The position numbers and the translations under genes were made by a program. From an uncultured Oxalobacteraceae bacterium (GTDB taxonomy: Bacteria; Pseudomonadota; Gammaproteobacteria; Burkholderiales; Burkholderiaceae_D), in the NCBI GenBank assembly GCA_937996605.1, contig CALKVB010000553.1, positions 1 to 15,444 on the forward strand: a DNA stretch of 15,444 bases, read 5' to 3'. Positions 7,694-15,444 of this stretch are shown piece by piece (the first letter of the stretch is position 1; each line of letters opens with the position of its first letter). The notes beneath the pieces were generated by a model. That model was not told the DNA's origin. It worked only from the letters and a program-made list of their open reading frames with translations, and searched no databases.

Positions 7694-10360
7694 TTACATC
7701 ACATGCGCATCAACCCATGCTTTTACTGCTGGCGCACGCTCTTCACGGATTTTCAAGCGTGTTTTAATGCCACCGATCACACGCTCCATCTCACCGCGCG
7801 AACTTGGGTCGAGATTGTCTTTTGCATAGGCTTGCAATTTGTCGATAATTGCCAAACTATTCGCACCTGCAGCCAAACCCGGGAAATAACGGCTACGCGA
7901 AGTGGCATCGACTTTGGCATTGACTGCAGCCAAATTCGCCATAGCAAAATCAAATGCCATCTCAGTGTGTTCCCCTGCCACAGTGCGAATCATACTTGCA
8001 CTCGTCGTCACTCCTGGCTCATCGGTTAAGGCTAAATCCAAAGCACGTTTTGCTAAGTCTTTATTCTTCGCCGTCGCCAACAAGGCATACAAACTATCTT
8101 TGACCATTGCAGATTTTTCTTTTTGCGCACGTTCACGCAAGGCATTCCAGGTCGCTTCATCAGCATTACGCGCCACAATTGCCAAGATCAAAAAGCGTAA
8201 TGAGGCAGGCGCTGCAGTTGGATCGGTATCCATGACCAAGAAACGGCGTTGCGCTTCTGCTAGCGTTGCTGGATCTTCCAAGCCGCTCATGATGCCTATC
8301 ATTTCTGAACGGAAGTTGGCGAGATAATCTGGCTCACCGACTTTTTTCTCCCAACCCAGCTTGTTCATAATAGGCGTCAATTTCGTGCGTGCGAATTGTT
8401 TGAATTTTTTCGTACGCTCTTCGTCACCTTTCAAGAACGCTAGGTAGCTTGAGAGGCGACCAGCAACGGCGCTCCACACATGCACACTTGCCTCATCTGG
8501 TGTCGAGCTGGCCAAGTCCAAGAAATTCGCCACAGGCTGTTGACCAGCAACCGCCATTGCATTGCTGTCCGCTAATGCACCGACTTGATCGATTGCGCTT
8601 AAACTGGCGAAGTTCTTCGCTAGGTTCGAAAACACAGCGGGTGCGTACATAGTGCGGTAGTAGCCATTTTGTCCTGCATTAACCACTACAGTACCGCAGG
8701 CAGGCAATTGCAGACTACCCTTACCATTCACGACTAAAGTACGCCCTTCAACTTTGGTACCTGCCACTTGCGCTACAACAGGCACCTGCCAACTCTTCGC
8801 AGCGCGATTCGGCTCGTCACGAGAAAATTCTAATTGCGACAACGTCACGATAGACTTACCGTTTTTACAAACCACATCGTCAACTCGAATCAGCGGTACG
8901 CCTGGCTGTTCAGTAAAGTCTTTTGCGATTGCTTTGATCGGTTTACCTGCCGCCTTTTCAATCGAATCAAAAAAGTCTTTAGTCACCGTGCTGCTATACG
9001 CATGTTTTTTCATGTAAGCGCGTACGCCTTTACGCCACGCCTCTTCGCCGACATAATTTTCTAACATGCGAATCACTGCCTCACCCTTTTGGTAGGTGAT
9101 GGTATCGAAGGCTTGGTTTGCTTGTTCTACGGTTTCGATATGTTGCACAACTGAATGTGTGGTTTTCATCGAATCAGGTCCCATCGCCGATTCACGCACA
9201 CCAATCGCATTAAATTCTGGCAACCATTCTGGATGCAAGCGCTGCATGATGCGATTTTCCATCCATGAGGCAAAGCCTTCGTTGAGCCACAAATCATCCC
9301 ACCATTGCATCGTCACCAAATCACCAAACCATTGATGCGCAGTTTCATGCGCTGCGGTGACGAATACACGTTCTTTATCAGCCTGTGTCGAGTATTTAGG
9401 ATCGAGTAATAAGGAACTTTCGAAAGTAAAAATCGCGCCCCAGTTTTCCATCGCACTAAAAAATTGGCTTTGTCCTGGTGCTGCTACGTTATCAAGCTTA
9501 GGCAGCGGATAGCGCACTCCGAAATAATCGTTCAGGTAGCGCAATACACCAGCCGATTCATCGAGCGCGTAACGCGCCTGCTCCAAACTACCTCGTTTCG
9601 CAACGACGCCAATTTCAGTGCCTTCAGCTTTAATCGTGGCACGTTCGAAATCACCAACGCTTAAGAACAACAGATAAGTCGACATTTTTGGTGAAGTGGC
9701 AAACTTGATCCAAGTTTTACCATTACCGAGGTCTTTCTTTTCGATCGCTGGCATGTTGCTCACTGCCATATGTTCACTCGGAATCGTCACATCCAAATTA
9801 AAGGTCGCTTTGAACACGGGTTCATCCCAAGATGGCATAAAGCGGCGCGCATCTGAGTTTTCAAACTGTGTGTAAAGCGCGCGTTTCTTACTACCGTCGG
9901 CATCGTAATCTAAGGAGAACATACCGACCGCTTGGGTGCCGATGATGCCATCGTATTCCATACTCAATTGATACTGGCCTTTGGCGATCTCTTGACCGAA
10001 ATTGAAGGTAGCAGTTTGTGCTTTAGTATCGATCTCGACCTTTGCTTCAGTGCCGACTTTGTGCCCCTTACTATCGACCAAACTCACATTTTTGAAACGC
10101 ATATCGAGCGCATGCAAAGTGATACTGCTGATCGCCTTACTCACTTCAATTTTAATATTTGCCTTGCCGCTGAACTTAGCGTCTTTCGCATTTGGCGTCA
10201 CAGAAACGTCGTAATGTAATGGACGTACTCCGCGTGGTAATTGCGAAGTCACTTTATTCAAATCAAACACGGGTGTTGTTGCCGGTGCTGCCAATGCAGG
10301 CAGTTGTGTACCCACTGTAAAAGCGGCCGAGACGGCCAAAGTGATCAAACTAAGCTTCAT
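7694..10360 (-). CDS. Exported M1-family zinc aminopeptidase
   Basis: This 888-aa metallopeptidase should remove N-terminal residues from peptides in the periplasm or outside the cell. A signal peptide (about 1-25, ending ALA-A) precedes an M1 N-terminal beta domain with TQFENSDARR and MPSWDEP (about 164-181). The substrate-binding motif is SAMEN (302-306; family GAMEN). The zinc site is HETAH (338-342) with the third ligand E361 in NEGFASW, and the transition-state tyrosine is Y423 (ITYQKGEAVIRM). A long helical C-terminal ERAP1-C-like domain follows. ATG 10360 has GAGGGA just upstream. Layout is closer to ERAP-like M1 enzymes than to cytosolic E. coli PepN. It appears to be a single transcription unit, ending in a terminator, and need not be linked to the exporter. 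Confidence 0.96.
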   Translation of the reverse strand: MKLSLITLAVSAAFTVGTQLPALAAPATTPVFDLNKVTSQLPRGVRPLHYDVSVTPNAKDAKFSGKANIKIEVSKAISSITLHALDMRFKNVSLVDSKGHKVGTEAKVEIDTKAQTATFNFGQEIAKGQYQLSMEYDGIIGTQAVGMFSLDYDADGSKKRALYTQFENSDARRFMPSWDEPVFKATFNLDVTIPSEHMAVSNMPAIEKKDLGNGKTWIKFATSPKMSTYLLFLSVGDFERATIKAEGTEIGVVAKRGSLEQARYALDESAGVLRYLNDYFGVRYPLPKLDNVAAPGQSQFFSAMENWGAIFTFESSLLLDPKYSTQADKERVFVTAAHETAHQWFGDLVTMQWWDDLWLNEGFASWMENRIMQRLHPEWLPEFNAIGVRESAMGPDSMKTTHSVVQHIETVEQANQAFDTITYQKGEAVIRMLENYVGEEAWRKGVRAYMKKHAYSSTVTKDFFDSIEKAAGKPIKAIAKDFTEQPGVPLIRVDDVVCKNGKSIVTLSQLEFSRDEPNRAAKSWQVPVVAQVAGTKVEGRTLVVNGKGSLQLPACGTVVVNAGQNGYYRTMYAPAVFSNLAKNFASLSAIDQVGALADSNAMAVAGQQPVANFLDLASSTPDEASVHVWSAVAGRLSSYLAFLKGDEERTKKFKQFARTKLTPIMNKLGWEKKVGEPDYLANFRSEMIGIMSGLEDPATLAEAQRRFLVMDTDPTAAPASLRFLILAIVARNADEATWNALRERAQKEKSAMVKDSLYALLATAKNKDLAKRALDLALTDEPGVTTSASMIRTVAGEHTEMAFDFAMANLAAVNAKVDATSRSRYFPGLAAGANSLAIIDKLQAYAKDNLDPSSRGEMERVIGGIKTRLKIREERAPAVKAWVDAHVM

Positions 10361-10470
10361 GTATTCCCTCTGCTTATAAAAATTGTTTTATTGTTAATTT
10401 TAAAAATGGTTGGAGTCATCCCGCGCTAAAAAGTTCAACGATTTTTTGGGCAGAACGAAGTAAATTTATA

Positions 10471-10530
10471 AACTCAATTATTTTTTCATTTAATTTTTCA
10501 ACTAACTTTCCATTTAACTCTTCAATTAAT
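10471..10530 (-). repeat. Five-copy degenerate 12-bp tandem repeat
   Basis: Read on the minus strand, five consecutive 12-mers fit the pattern RTTAAWTGRAAA: ATTAATTGAAGA, GTTAAATGGAAA, GTTAGTTGAAAA, ATTAAATGAAAA, AATAATTGAGTT. The array begins inside the last codon of the triheme cytochrome gene and runs into the AT-rich gap before the M1 peptidase. In the frame one base back from the cytochrome frame the units read as tetrapeptides LIEE, LNGK, LVEK, LNEK, IIEF, and this frame stays open to a TGA at 10416-10418. There is no usable start codon for that frame. Confidence 0.75.
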
Positions 10531-11869
10531 CCAAAGGCGCTGTGCGATAAGGATTGACCTCGCTCGGACTAATCACTGATCCTTTATTGCCCCAAGAATT
10601 ACGGATATATGTCATGACCAAAGCGACTTCAGTATCGTCGAGAAATGGCGCAAATGGTGGCATGCTGTAAGGACGACTATTGCCTTGCGTATTCGCGGCA
10701 AAGCCACCAACTAAGATGATACGAACTGGATTGGTCACTGACGCCAACTGTACAGCTGTATTCGCTTTTAAAGCAGGGTAGATTCCCACCCTACCTTCAC
10801 CGCTACGACCATGACATTCGGCGCAATGCTTAAGGTAAATCTTCTGACCATGATCCAAAAGCCGCTGTAATTCTTCATGACTAACTTGCGGACGTTGCAG
10901 ACTGCGGTCGATTAAATCTTGATCTGCACTCACAAGCTGCTTTTGGGCCTGCAAATATTCGCGCATTGCGGCGATATCGCTGTCGTTCCAATATTGCAAA
11001 CTATTCTTCACGACTTCAACCATCGGCCCCACCACTGTGCGTTGTTGATTGGCGCCGTGTTTCAAGAGCGCATCCAATTCCACGGCCGGCATGGCAGGTA
11101 AATTCAGTTCTTCTTTCGATACCAACGATGGTGCATACCAATGAATGCGTGCCATCTCGCCGCCACTCAAATCAGCACTCCCTTGATTGGCACCGAACTG
11201 ATTACGAGCGCTATGGCAAGCGGAGCAATGGCCTAAGCCGCGTACCAAATACGCTCCGCGGTTCCAATTCAAGGACTGATTCGTCTCTGGCTTTAATTCA
11301 CCAGGGCGAAAATAAAGGGCACGCCACAAGCTAATTGCGAATCGTTGATTGTAAGGAAAAGCGAGTTCATGCGCTGCATTCGCTTGCGCCACCGGTGTCA
11401 CCGTTTGAAAGTAGGCGTACATCGCATCCGCATCAGCACGTGTGATGTGGGTGTAGTTGACAAACGGAAAAGCTGGGTAAAGTAATTGCCCGTGTTTGCC
11501 TTTGCCGTTATGTAGTGCGTTCCAAAAGTCGTCCGCGCTCCACTCGCCGATTCCGCTTTTTTTATCTGGCGTGATGTTAGGCGTGATGAAGTTTCCAAAC
11601 TCGGATTGCATAACACGACCGCCAGCATATTCAGCACCCCCGCGAGCGGTATGGCAACCCAAACAATTAGCTTGCTTAGCGAGATAAGCGCCTTGCGTGA
11701 TCGTCGCTAAGGACACTTCTTTACTGGTTGACGACGTGCTTGGGGTTTGGGTGCTATTTTCATCGAGCCGCCAATAACCATATGCAGCAAATGCAAATAA
11801 GAGGATGAGCAACAACGCAAACACTGAAACCAGCAAGCGCCACACATTGATATTTAAACGCTTACTCAT
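10526..11869 (-). CDS. Membrane-anchored triheme c-type cytochrome
   Basis: This 447-aa cytochrome has an N-terminal membrane helix (about 11-32) and three heme sites facing the periplasm: CLGCH (69-73), CSACH (215-219) and CAECH (349-353). Three consecutive cytochrome c domains in one chain resemble the cytochrome subunit of membrane-bound alcohol, aldehyde or gluconate dehydrogenases, which passes electrons to the respiratory chain. No dehydrogenase gene is adjacent, so the electron donor is unknown. ATG 11869 overlaps the stop of the upstream diheme gene as ATGA, a coupling junction, with GGGAG about 9 nt upstream; an in-frame TTG 18 bp earlier is less likely. The stop codon lies within a 12-bp tandem repeat and no clear terminator follows. 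Confidence 0.93.
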   Translation of the reverse strand: MSKRLNINVWRLLVSVFALLLILLFAFAAYGYWRLDENSTQTPSTSSTSKEVSLATITQGAYLAKQANCLGCHTARGGAEYAGGRVMQSEFGNFITPNITPDKKSGIGEWSADDFWNALHNGKGKHGQLLYPAFPFVNYTHITRADADAMYAYFQTVTPVAQANAAHELAFPYNQRFAISLWRALYFRPGELKPETNQSLNWNRGAYLVRGLGHCSACHSARNQFGANQGSADLSGGEMARIHWYAPSLVSKEELNLPAMPAVELDALLKHGANQQRTVVGPMVEVVKNSLQYWNDSDIAAMREYLQAQKQLVSADQDLIDRSLQRPQVSHEELQRLLDHGQKIYLKHCAECHGRSGEGRVGIYPALKANTAVQLASVTNPVRIILVGGFAANTQGNSRPYSMPPFAPFLDDTEVALVMTYIRNSWGNKGSVISPSEVNPYRTAPLD

Positions 11870-12609
11870 CGCGACACACTCCCGCAACTCAAAGGCAGCT
11901 TTGCACCTGTAATCTGATTCGCGGCCATTTTTGAAATCGGTTTACTATCGGCAGGCATATTTTGTAAGGCCAACCACGAAGCAACGGCAGAAATATCTTC
12001 AGCGCTAAGTTTCTTCGCCACGGTTTGCATACAATCGGGGGCCGTCGCATGACGGCTTCCAGTTTGCCACGCACCAAGCTGGGACACTAAATAGTCTCGC
12101 GGCAAACCCAACAAGCCTGGAATGAAGGGTGCTACCCCGGTCATTTTTTCCCCATGACAGGACAGACATGCTGGCAAATCTTTGGCGCTATCACCTTTCA
12201 AGACTAAGCTTCTGCCGCGCTCTACAATCGCAGCGGGTACAGTGTTAGCCTGTGGTGCCGCGTAAGGAGGATTTTGCTCCGAAAAATAAGTCGCTATTTC
12301 TTGCAAATACGCATCTGACAGATGAGAGACCATATACGTCATCATTGGATACGTACGTTTGCCTTGACGGAAGTTAAGCAATTGATTGTATAAGTATCCT
12401 GCTGGTTTGCCAGCGATACGAGGATAAAAACCATCACTGGTAGCGCGCCCTTCAGCGCCATGGCAGGCGACACAAGCTTTAACACGTTGCGCCAAGCTGT
12501 CCGTGAACTCAGAGTTAGCACTTTGTGCAGCGACATTGGCGCTGCTGGCTAACACCGCCAAGCCCAGCACTCGCACACGGAAAAACGATAAAAGGAGGGA
12601 AAATCTCAT
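11866..12609 (-). CDS. Diheme c-type cytochrome (cytochrome c4-like)
   Basis: This 247-aa protein is probably periplasmic and shuttles electrons, most likely with the triheme cytochrome encoded immediately downstream. A signal peptide (about 1-28, ending VAA or AQ) precedes two cytochrome c domains with heme motifs CVACH (46-50) and CLSCH (148-152). Methionines in the YPMMTYM stretch (89-90) and near residue 194 are candidate axial ligands. The duplicated layout and the FYPRIAGKPAGYLYNQLLNFRQG pattern (only its start and end are diagnostic) fit the c4/c553 group. I choose ATG 12609 because it yields a clean signal peptide; an in-frame GTG at 12642 abuts the upstream terminator's T-run. The ribosome site before 12609 is weak. 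The stop overlaps the next start by 4 bp. Confidence 0.9.
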   Translation of the reverse strand: MRFSLLLSFFRVRVLGLAVLASSANVAAQSANSEFTDSLAQRVKACVACHGAEGRATSDGFYPRIAGKPAGYLYNQLLNFRQGKRTYPMMTYMVSHLSDAYLQEIATYFSEQNPPYAAPQANTVPAAIVERGRSLVLKGDSAKDLPACLSCHGEKMTGVAPFIPGLLGLPRDYLVSQLGAWQTGSRHATAPDCMQTVAKKLSAEDISAVASWLALQNMPADSKPISKMAANQITGAKLPLSCGSVSR

Positions 12610-12642
12610 TGATAAACACTGGTGGAGAAACAAATTAAACAC

Positions 12643-12684
12643 TAAAAAAAATTTGAGCCCTCACAGAAACTGCAGGGCTCAAAT
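12643..12684 (-). terminator. Rho-independent terminator of prc
   Basis: A perfect 11-bp inverted repeat (12651-12661 with 12674-12684; core GAGCCCT/AGGGCTC) with a 12-nt loop is followed on the minus strand by a run of eight T. It starts about 33 bp after the protease stop codon. Its T-run ends about 33 bp before the diheme cytochrome start, so the cytochrome genes depend on read-through or a promoter hidden in this short space. Confidence 0.93.
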
Positions 12685-12716
12685 CAATTAGGAACTACAG
12701 TAAAGAGAGACGAGGC

Positions 12717-14930
12717 TTATTGCGCCTCTTTCGCTTTTGCAGCCAGTTTTGGCATCACTTGAGCTGCGATTTTTTGATTGGTTTTAATCAATTCAATTTC
12801 GTCACTCAGAATATTCGCGGCTTCGATCAAGAATACATCCTTTGCTTCTTTATTAGCTTTTTCTTCTGCTAATTCAGCCGCTAAGCTACGCTCACTGCCT
12901 TGCAAGCCATCATCTTGTTTATTCAACTTCGACTTCGCTTTCAAGCATTTATCACTATTCTTGTCTTTGCATTCTAAGGATGCACGGAACTCTTCACGTT
13001 CTTTAATTTTCTTTTCACGAGCATCGCGTTCAGCACGACGCTCGGTCTCATTCAAAGAAATTTCTTTCTTTTCTTTCTGTTGTTTGTATTCCGCGATATC
13101 TTCTTTGATAAATTGAAATTCTTTATCTTTCGCAATGCGCATTTCGTGACGAACTTGCAGCATCGCTTGTACGTCTTTCAAATTACCGACAGTTTGATAA
13201 TCCGCAGGTTTGATTTGTACCCACGGCAAAGCATTGTCATAACTCGACTCGCCATAGCTATCCGCATCGGTAAAACTTGGGTACGCAATGTCTGGGCTAA
13301 CGCCACGTAATTGAGTGGTGCCGCCATTGACACGGAAGAACTGCGCCACGGTCATTTTCAAATCGCCATACTGTGGTTTTTCACTGCGTGCCATTTGATC
13401 AAGACTAATCACCGTTTGCACCGTGCCTTTACCGAAACTATTCTCACCGATAATCAAACCGCGACCATAGTCTTGAATTGCCGCAGCAAAAATTTCCGAA
13501 GCAGAAGCAGAACCACGGTTGATCAAGACACCCATAGGGCCGTCCCACGCGATGACACCCGCGCCGTCACGTTCAACATGGACACGGCCTTGTGCATTTT
13601 TTTGCTGTACTACAGGGCCCTTACCAATGAATAGGCTAGTCAACTCGACTGCTTCATTCAAAGAACCACCTCCGTTGTCGCGTAAGTCGATCAAAACGCT
13701 ATCAACCTTCTCTTTCTTCAACTCACCGAGCAAACGAGCAACATCACGTGTTGCACTCTTGAAGTCTTTATCACCACGGCGACGCGCATCGAAATCTTGA
13801 TAAAAAGTTGGTAAAGCAATGACCCCTATGCGACGTAAGCCATCTGCTGTTTTCACTTCTTGTATCGATTTTTTAGCCGCTTGCTGTTCCAAGGTAATCT
13901 TATTGCGAACCAACACCACAGTCACATGTTTACCATCAGGACCAGCATCGGCAGGCAACACGTCGAGTGTCACCGGTGTATCTTTAGGGCCGCGAATCAA
14001 GGCAACCACGTCGTCTAAACGCCAACCCATAACATCAACTGGGGTAGCGTTCGCGCCTTGACCAACGCCCACAATACGATCGCCTACTTTCAATTTACCC
14101 GACAAGGCCGCTGGACTGCCTGGTACTAATTCACGAATGGTTGCCATTTCATCGCGATCTTGCAAAGTCGCACCTATACCAGACATCGACAACCGCATCG
14201 CGATATCAAAATCTTCAGCCGCTTTTGGTCCTAAGTAATTGGTATGCGGTTCCACCGACATCGCATAGGCATTCATGAAAAGTTGAAATACGTCTTCACT
14301 CTTCAGTTTATTCATGCGCGTCAAGGTTGTTTCATAACGCTTAGCTAAAGTAGTGCGAATCGCTTCCGCTTCTTTGCCTGCCAATTTCAACCGCAACCAA
14401 TCATTCTTCACACGTTGGCGCCACAGATCACGCATCGCAGCTTCATCTTTTGGCCACGGTGCTTTTTCACGTTGGTAGAAATACGATTCTTTTTCGCTAA
14501 AATCGAATTCACTATTCAATACTTCACCCGCGTAAGTCAAACGCTCCTTGAAACGCTTTTGATAGAGGTTGAACATCGCAAATGGGATCGTTAAATCTTG
14601 TCCTAAGATCGCGTCATCTAATTTGGTGCGAGCCGTATTAAATTGATCGATATCACTTTGCAAGAAGAACACACGATCAGCATCAAGTGATTTGAGATAA
14701 CGATCAAAAATTTTCTCAGACATCGCATCATCTAAAGGCGTCGCTTTGTAATGAAAGCGCGTCAGAAATTCGGCGGTCAGATTTGCTGCTTGAATTTGTT
14801 GCGGCAGCGGTTTGAATTCGGTCAGTTGTATCGGTGCTTTGGCGGTGCTCGTTGCCATGCTTGGTTGCGCTGTCGCGAAATGGGTGCTGATCACCAAACC
14901 AAGGGCAATACTCAACAAAGTCTTTTTCAT
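12717..14930 (-). CDS. prc: Tail-specific periplasmic protease (S41A family, Prc/Tsp-type)
   Basis: This 737-aa exported serine protease should degrade periplasmic proteins recognised by their C-terminal tails and help process or turn over envelope proteins. A signal peptide (about 1-21, ending ATA) precedes the N-terminal Prc domain, a PDZ domain (about 250-335, with GIGATLQ and GSPAALSGKLKVGDRIVGVG), the S41 catalytic core, and the charged lysine/glutamate-rich C-terminal helical domain of long Prc proteins (about 595-735). By the family spacing the catalytic residues are S476 (in GSASASEIF), D487 (QDYGR) and K501 (SFGKGTVQT). Length fits Prc and not the shorter CtpA group. ATG 14930 has GGAGAG 5 nt upstream. 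A terminator ends the unit after this gene. Confidence 0.96.
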   Translation of the reverse strand: MKKTLLSIALGLVISTHFATAQPSMATSTAKAPIQLTEFKPLPQQIQAANLTAEFLTRFHYKATPLDDAMSEKIFDRYLKSLDADRVFFLQSDIDQFNTARTKLDDAILGQDLTIPFAMFNLYQKRFKERLTYAGEVLNSEFDFSEKESYFYQREKAPWPKDEAAMRDLWRQRVKNDWLRLKLAGKEAEAIRTTLAKRYETTLTRMNKLKSEDVFQLFMNAYAMSVEPHTNYLGPKAAEDFDIAMRLSMSGIGATLQDRDEMATIRELVPGSPAALSGKLKVGDRIVGVGQGANATPVDVMGWRLDDVVALIRGPKDTPVTLDVLPADAGPDGKHVTVVLVRNKITLEQQAAKKSIQEVKTADGLRRIGVIALPTFYQDFDARRRGDKDFKSATRDVARLLGELKKEKVDSVLIDLRDNGGGSLNEAVELTSLFIGKGPVVQQKNAQGRVHVERDGAGVIAWDGPMGVLINRGSASASEIFAAAIQDYGRGLIIGENSFGKGTVQTVISLDQMARSEKPQYGDLKMTVAQFFRVNGGTTQLRGVSPDIAYPSFTDADSYGESSYDNALPWVQIKPADYQTVGNLKDVQAMLQVRHEMRIAKDKEFQFIKEDIAEYKQQKEKKEISLNETERRAERDAREKKIKEREEFRASLECKDKNSDKCLKAKSKLNKQDDGLQGSERSLAAELAEEKANKEAKDVFLIEAANILSDEIELIKTNQKIAAQVMPKLAAKAKEAQ

Positions 14931-15316
14931 CTTTTCTCTCCAATTATTCGTATTTATATTACGACAATTTACTGCCCTAACTCGCCTCCTGTAAGCACAA
15001 GGTTGCGAATGAGCACACTAAACACGAATAGTTTCGCAAGGATTGTTCATCGCTTGCCTTCATTCATTTCGAAAGCATACCACTACTTGTTCAGGGAAAC
15101 ATTAGCACTCATCCCTGAAATACGGCGTTTTTTAAGGTCTTATCTCCGCACACTTGAACTAGACAGCAATAAAGCAGCAAAGTTCGCGAAGATGAGCAGC
15201 TTTTAAGGCCAGAAATAGACGAAAACACCGCTTTTTGCTTCTTGCCTGCTTTGGGTCAATAAGGATTTGCTCACAAAATTCAAACACTTTGATACAAAAC
15301 GGTTTTTGTCTGTAGG
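14931..15316. other. Gap between the partial kinase gene and prc, no gene seen
   Basis: This 386-bp stretch holds the prc ribosome site, the weak candidate promoter and no convincing coding region on either strand: the open frames crossing it have no family features, no good ribosome sites, or are extensions of frames antisense to prc or out of frame with the kinase end. A short AT-rich hairpin near 15294-15309 (ACAAAA-cggt-TTTTGT) lies just after the kinase stop but is too weak to call a terminator. Confidence 0.6.
14953..14980 (-). promoter_or_regulatory. Weak candidate sigma-70 promoter for prc
   Basis: On the minus strand TATAAA (14958-14953) resembles a -10 box, with TTAGGG (14980-14975) 16 bp upstream as a poor -35 box. 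It lies about 20 bp before the prc start, leaving room for the GGAGAG ribosome site. The -35 match is weak, so this is only a candidate. Confidence 0.25.
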
Positions 15317-15444
15317 CTAAAGCTCTGCATTCAAGGGTAAAAAAATATGAATTTGGCATCCCGCCCCCGGTGACGAAGTCAAATCAAATTGTCCATTGAC
15401 AACCGCGACTCTCTCACGCATACCACTCAAACCGATGCCTGAGC
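15317..15444 (-). CDS. C-terminal end of a NarX/LiaS-like sensor histidine kinase (partial)
   Basis: Only the last 41 codons are inside the window; the gene continues beyond the right edge. The frame reads SGIGLSGMRERV, then a short strand region ending in SSPGAGCQIHIFLPL, and stops with TAG at 15317-15319. SGIGLSGMRERV is the G2 segment of the ATPase domain and SPGAGCQIHIFLPL its final strand, in the form typical of kinases that partner NarL/FixJ-type regulators (usual pattern GxGLxGMRERV...G). The partner regulator is not in the window. There is no in-frame upstream start here because the gene is cut. Confidence 0.85.
   Translation of the reverse strand, partial: SGIGLSGMRERVAVVNGQFDLTSSPGAGCQIHIFLPLNAEL

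Noticed and set aside
10373..10378. TATAAG as a -10 box for the M1 peptidase
   Set aside because: It sits so close to the ribosome site and ATG that the transcript would lack a leader, and no -35 box is correctly spaced; the AT-rich gap at 10361-10470 gives many chance matches.
10430..10460. A-run and T-run around 10428-10447 as a terminator for the cytochrome genes
   Set aside because: The pairing is interrupted and lacks a GC-rich stem.
14751..15206. Plus-strand open frame of 151 codons crossing the prc start region
   Set aside because: It lies mostly antisense to the prc signal peptide and its upstream DNA, has no recognisable domain or ribosome site, and its composition looks like a frame shadow.
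15159..15359. Minus-strand open frame of 66 codons after the partial kinase
   Set aside because: It overlaps the kinase end out of frame, has no good ribosome site and shows no family features.
1..15444. CRISPR arrays, tRNA genes, insertion sequences, attachment sites
   Set aside because: No spaced direct repeats, cloverleaf patterns, transposase or integrase frames, or terminal inverted repeats were seen in the window.

Overview
The window looks like a chromosomal segment of a Gram-negative proteobacterium. Evidence for this is a periplasmic adaptor plus ABC exporter, exported multiheme c-type cytochromes, a Prc-type tail-specific protease and a sigma-54 activator. The style of the Prc, M1 peptidase and cytochrome genes suggests a moderate-GC betaproteobacterium (Burkholderiales/Oxalobacteraceae-like), but that placement is an impression, not a measurement. 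All supported genes are on the minus strand, so transcription runs from high to low coordinates. I see no tRNA, rRNA, CRISPR array, insertion sequence or integrase.

From right to left: (1) 15317-15444 is the C-terminal end of a NarX/LiaS-like sensor histidine kinase cut by the window edge. (2) A 386-base gap leads to prc (12717-14930), an exported S41 protease, closed by a clear rho-independent terminator at 12643-12684. (3) A coupled pair of c-type cytochrome genes follows, one diheme (11866-12609) and one triheme and membrane-anchored (10526-11869). A five-copy 12-bp tandem repeat starts at the stop codon of the second. (4) An exported M1 aminopeptidase (7694-10360) follows, with its own terminator at 7645-7675.

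(5) The left half is the most interesting part: a six-gene block running adaptor (HlyD/MacA-like), ABC ATPase, two separate FtsX/MacB-type permeases, NtrC-family response regulator, sensor histidine kinase. The genes overlap or sit close together, except for a 154-bp gap before the regulator. The adaptor gene has a near-perfect sigma-54 promoter (7472-7487). About 140 bp upstream of the predicted transcription start is a perfect 8-bp inverted repeat, with a degenerate copy 20 bp away, as expected for enhancer sites of an NtrC-type activator. The kinase has two membrane helices joined by only about four residues, the architecture of intramembrane-sensing kinases.

The simplest model is a self-contained export and sensing module. 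The kinase senses the membrane or the transporter itself, the response regulator activates sigma-54 RNA polymerase at the exporter promoter, and read-through may raise regulator and kinase levels. No outer-membrane TolC-like gene is present, so that component would come from elsewhere. Substrate and signal cannot be read from the sequence.
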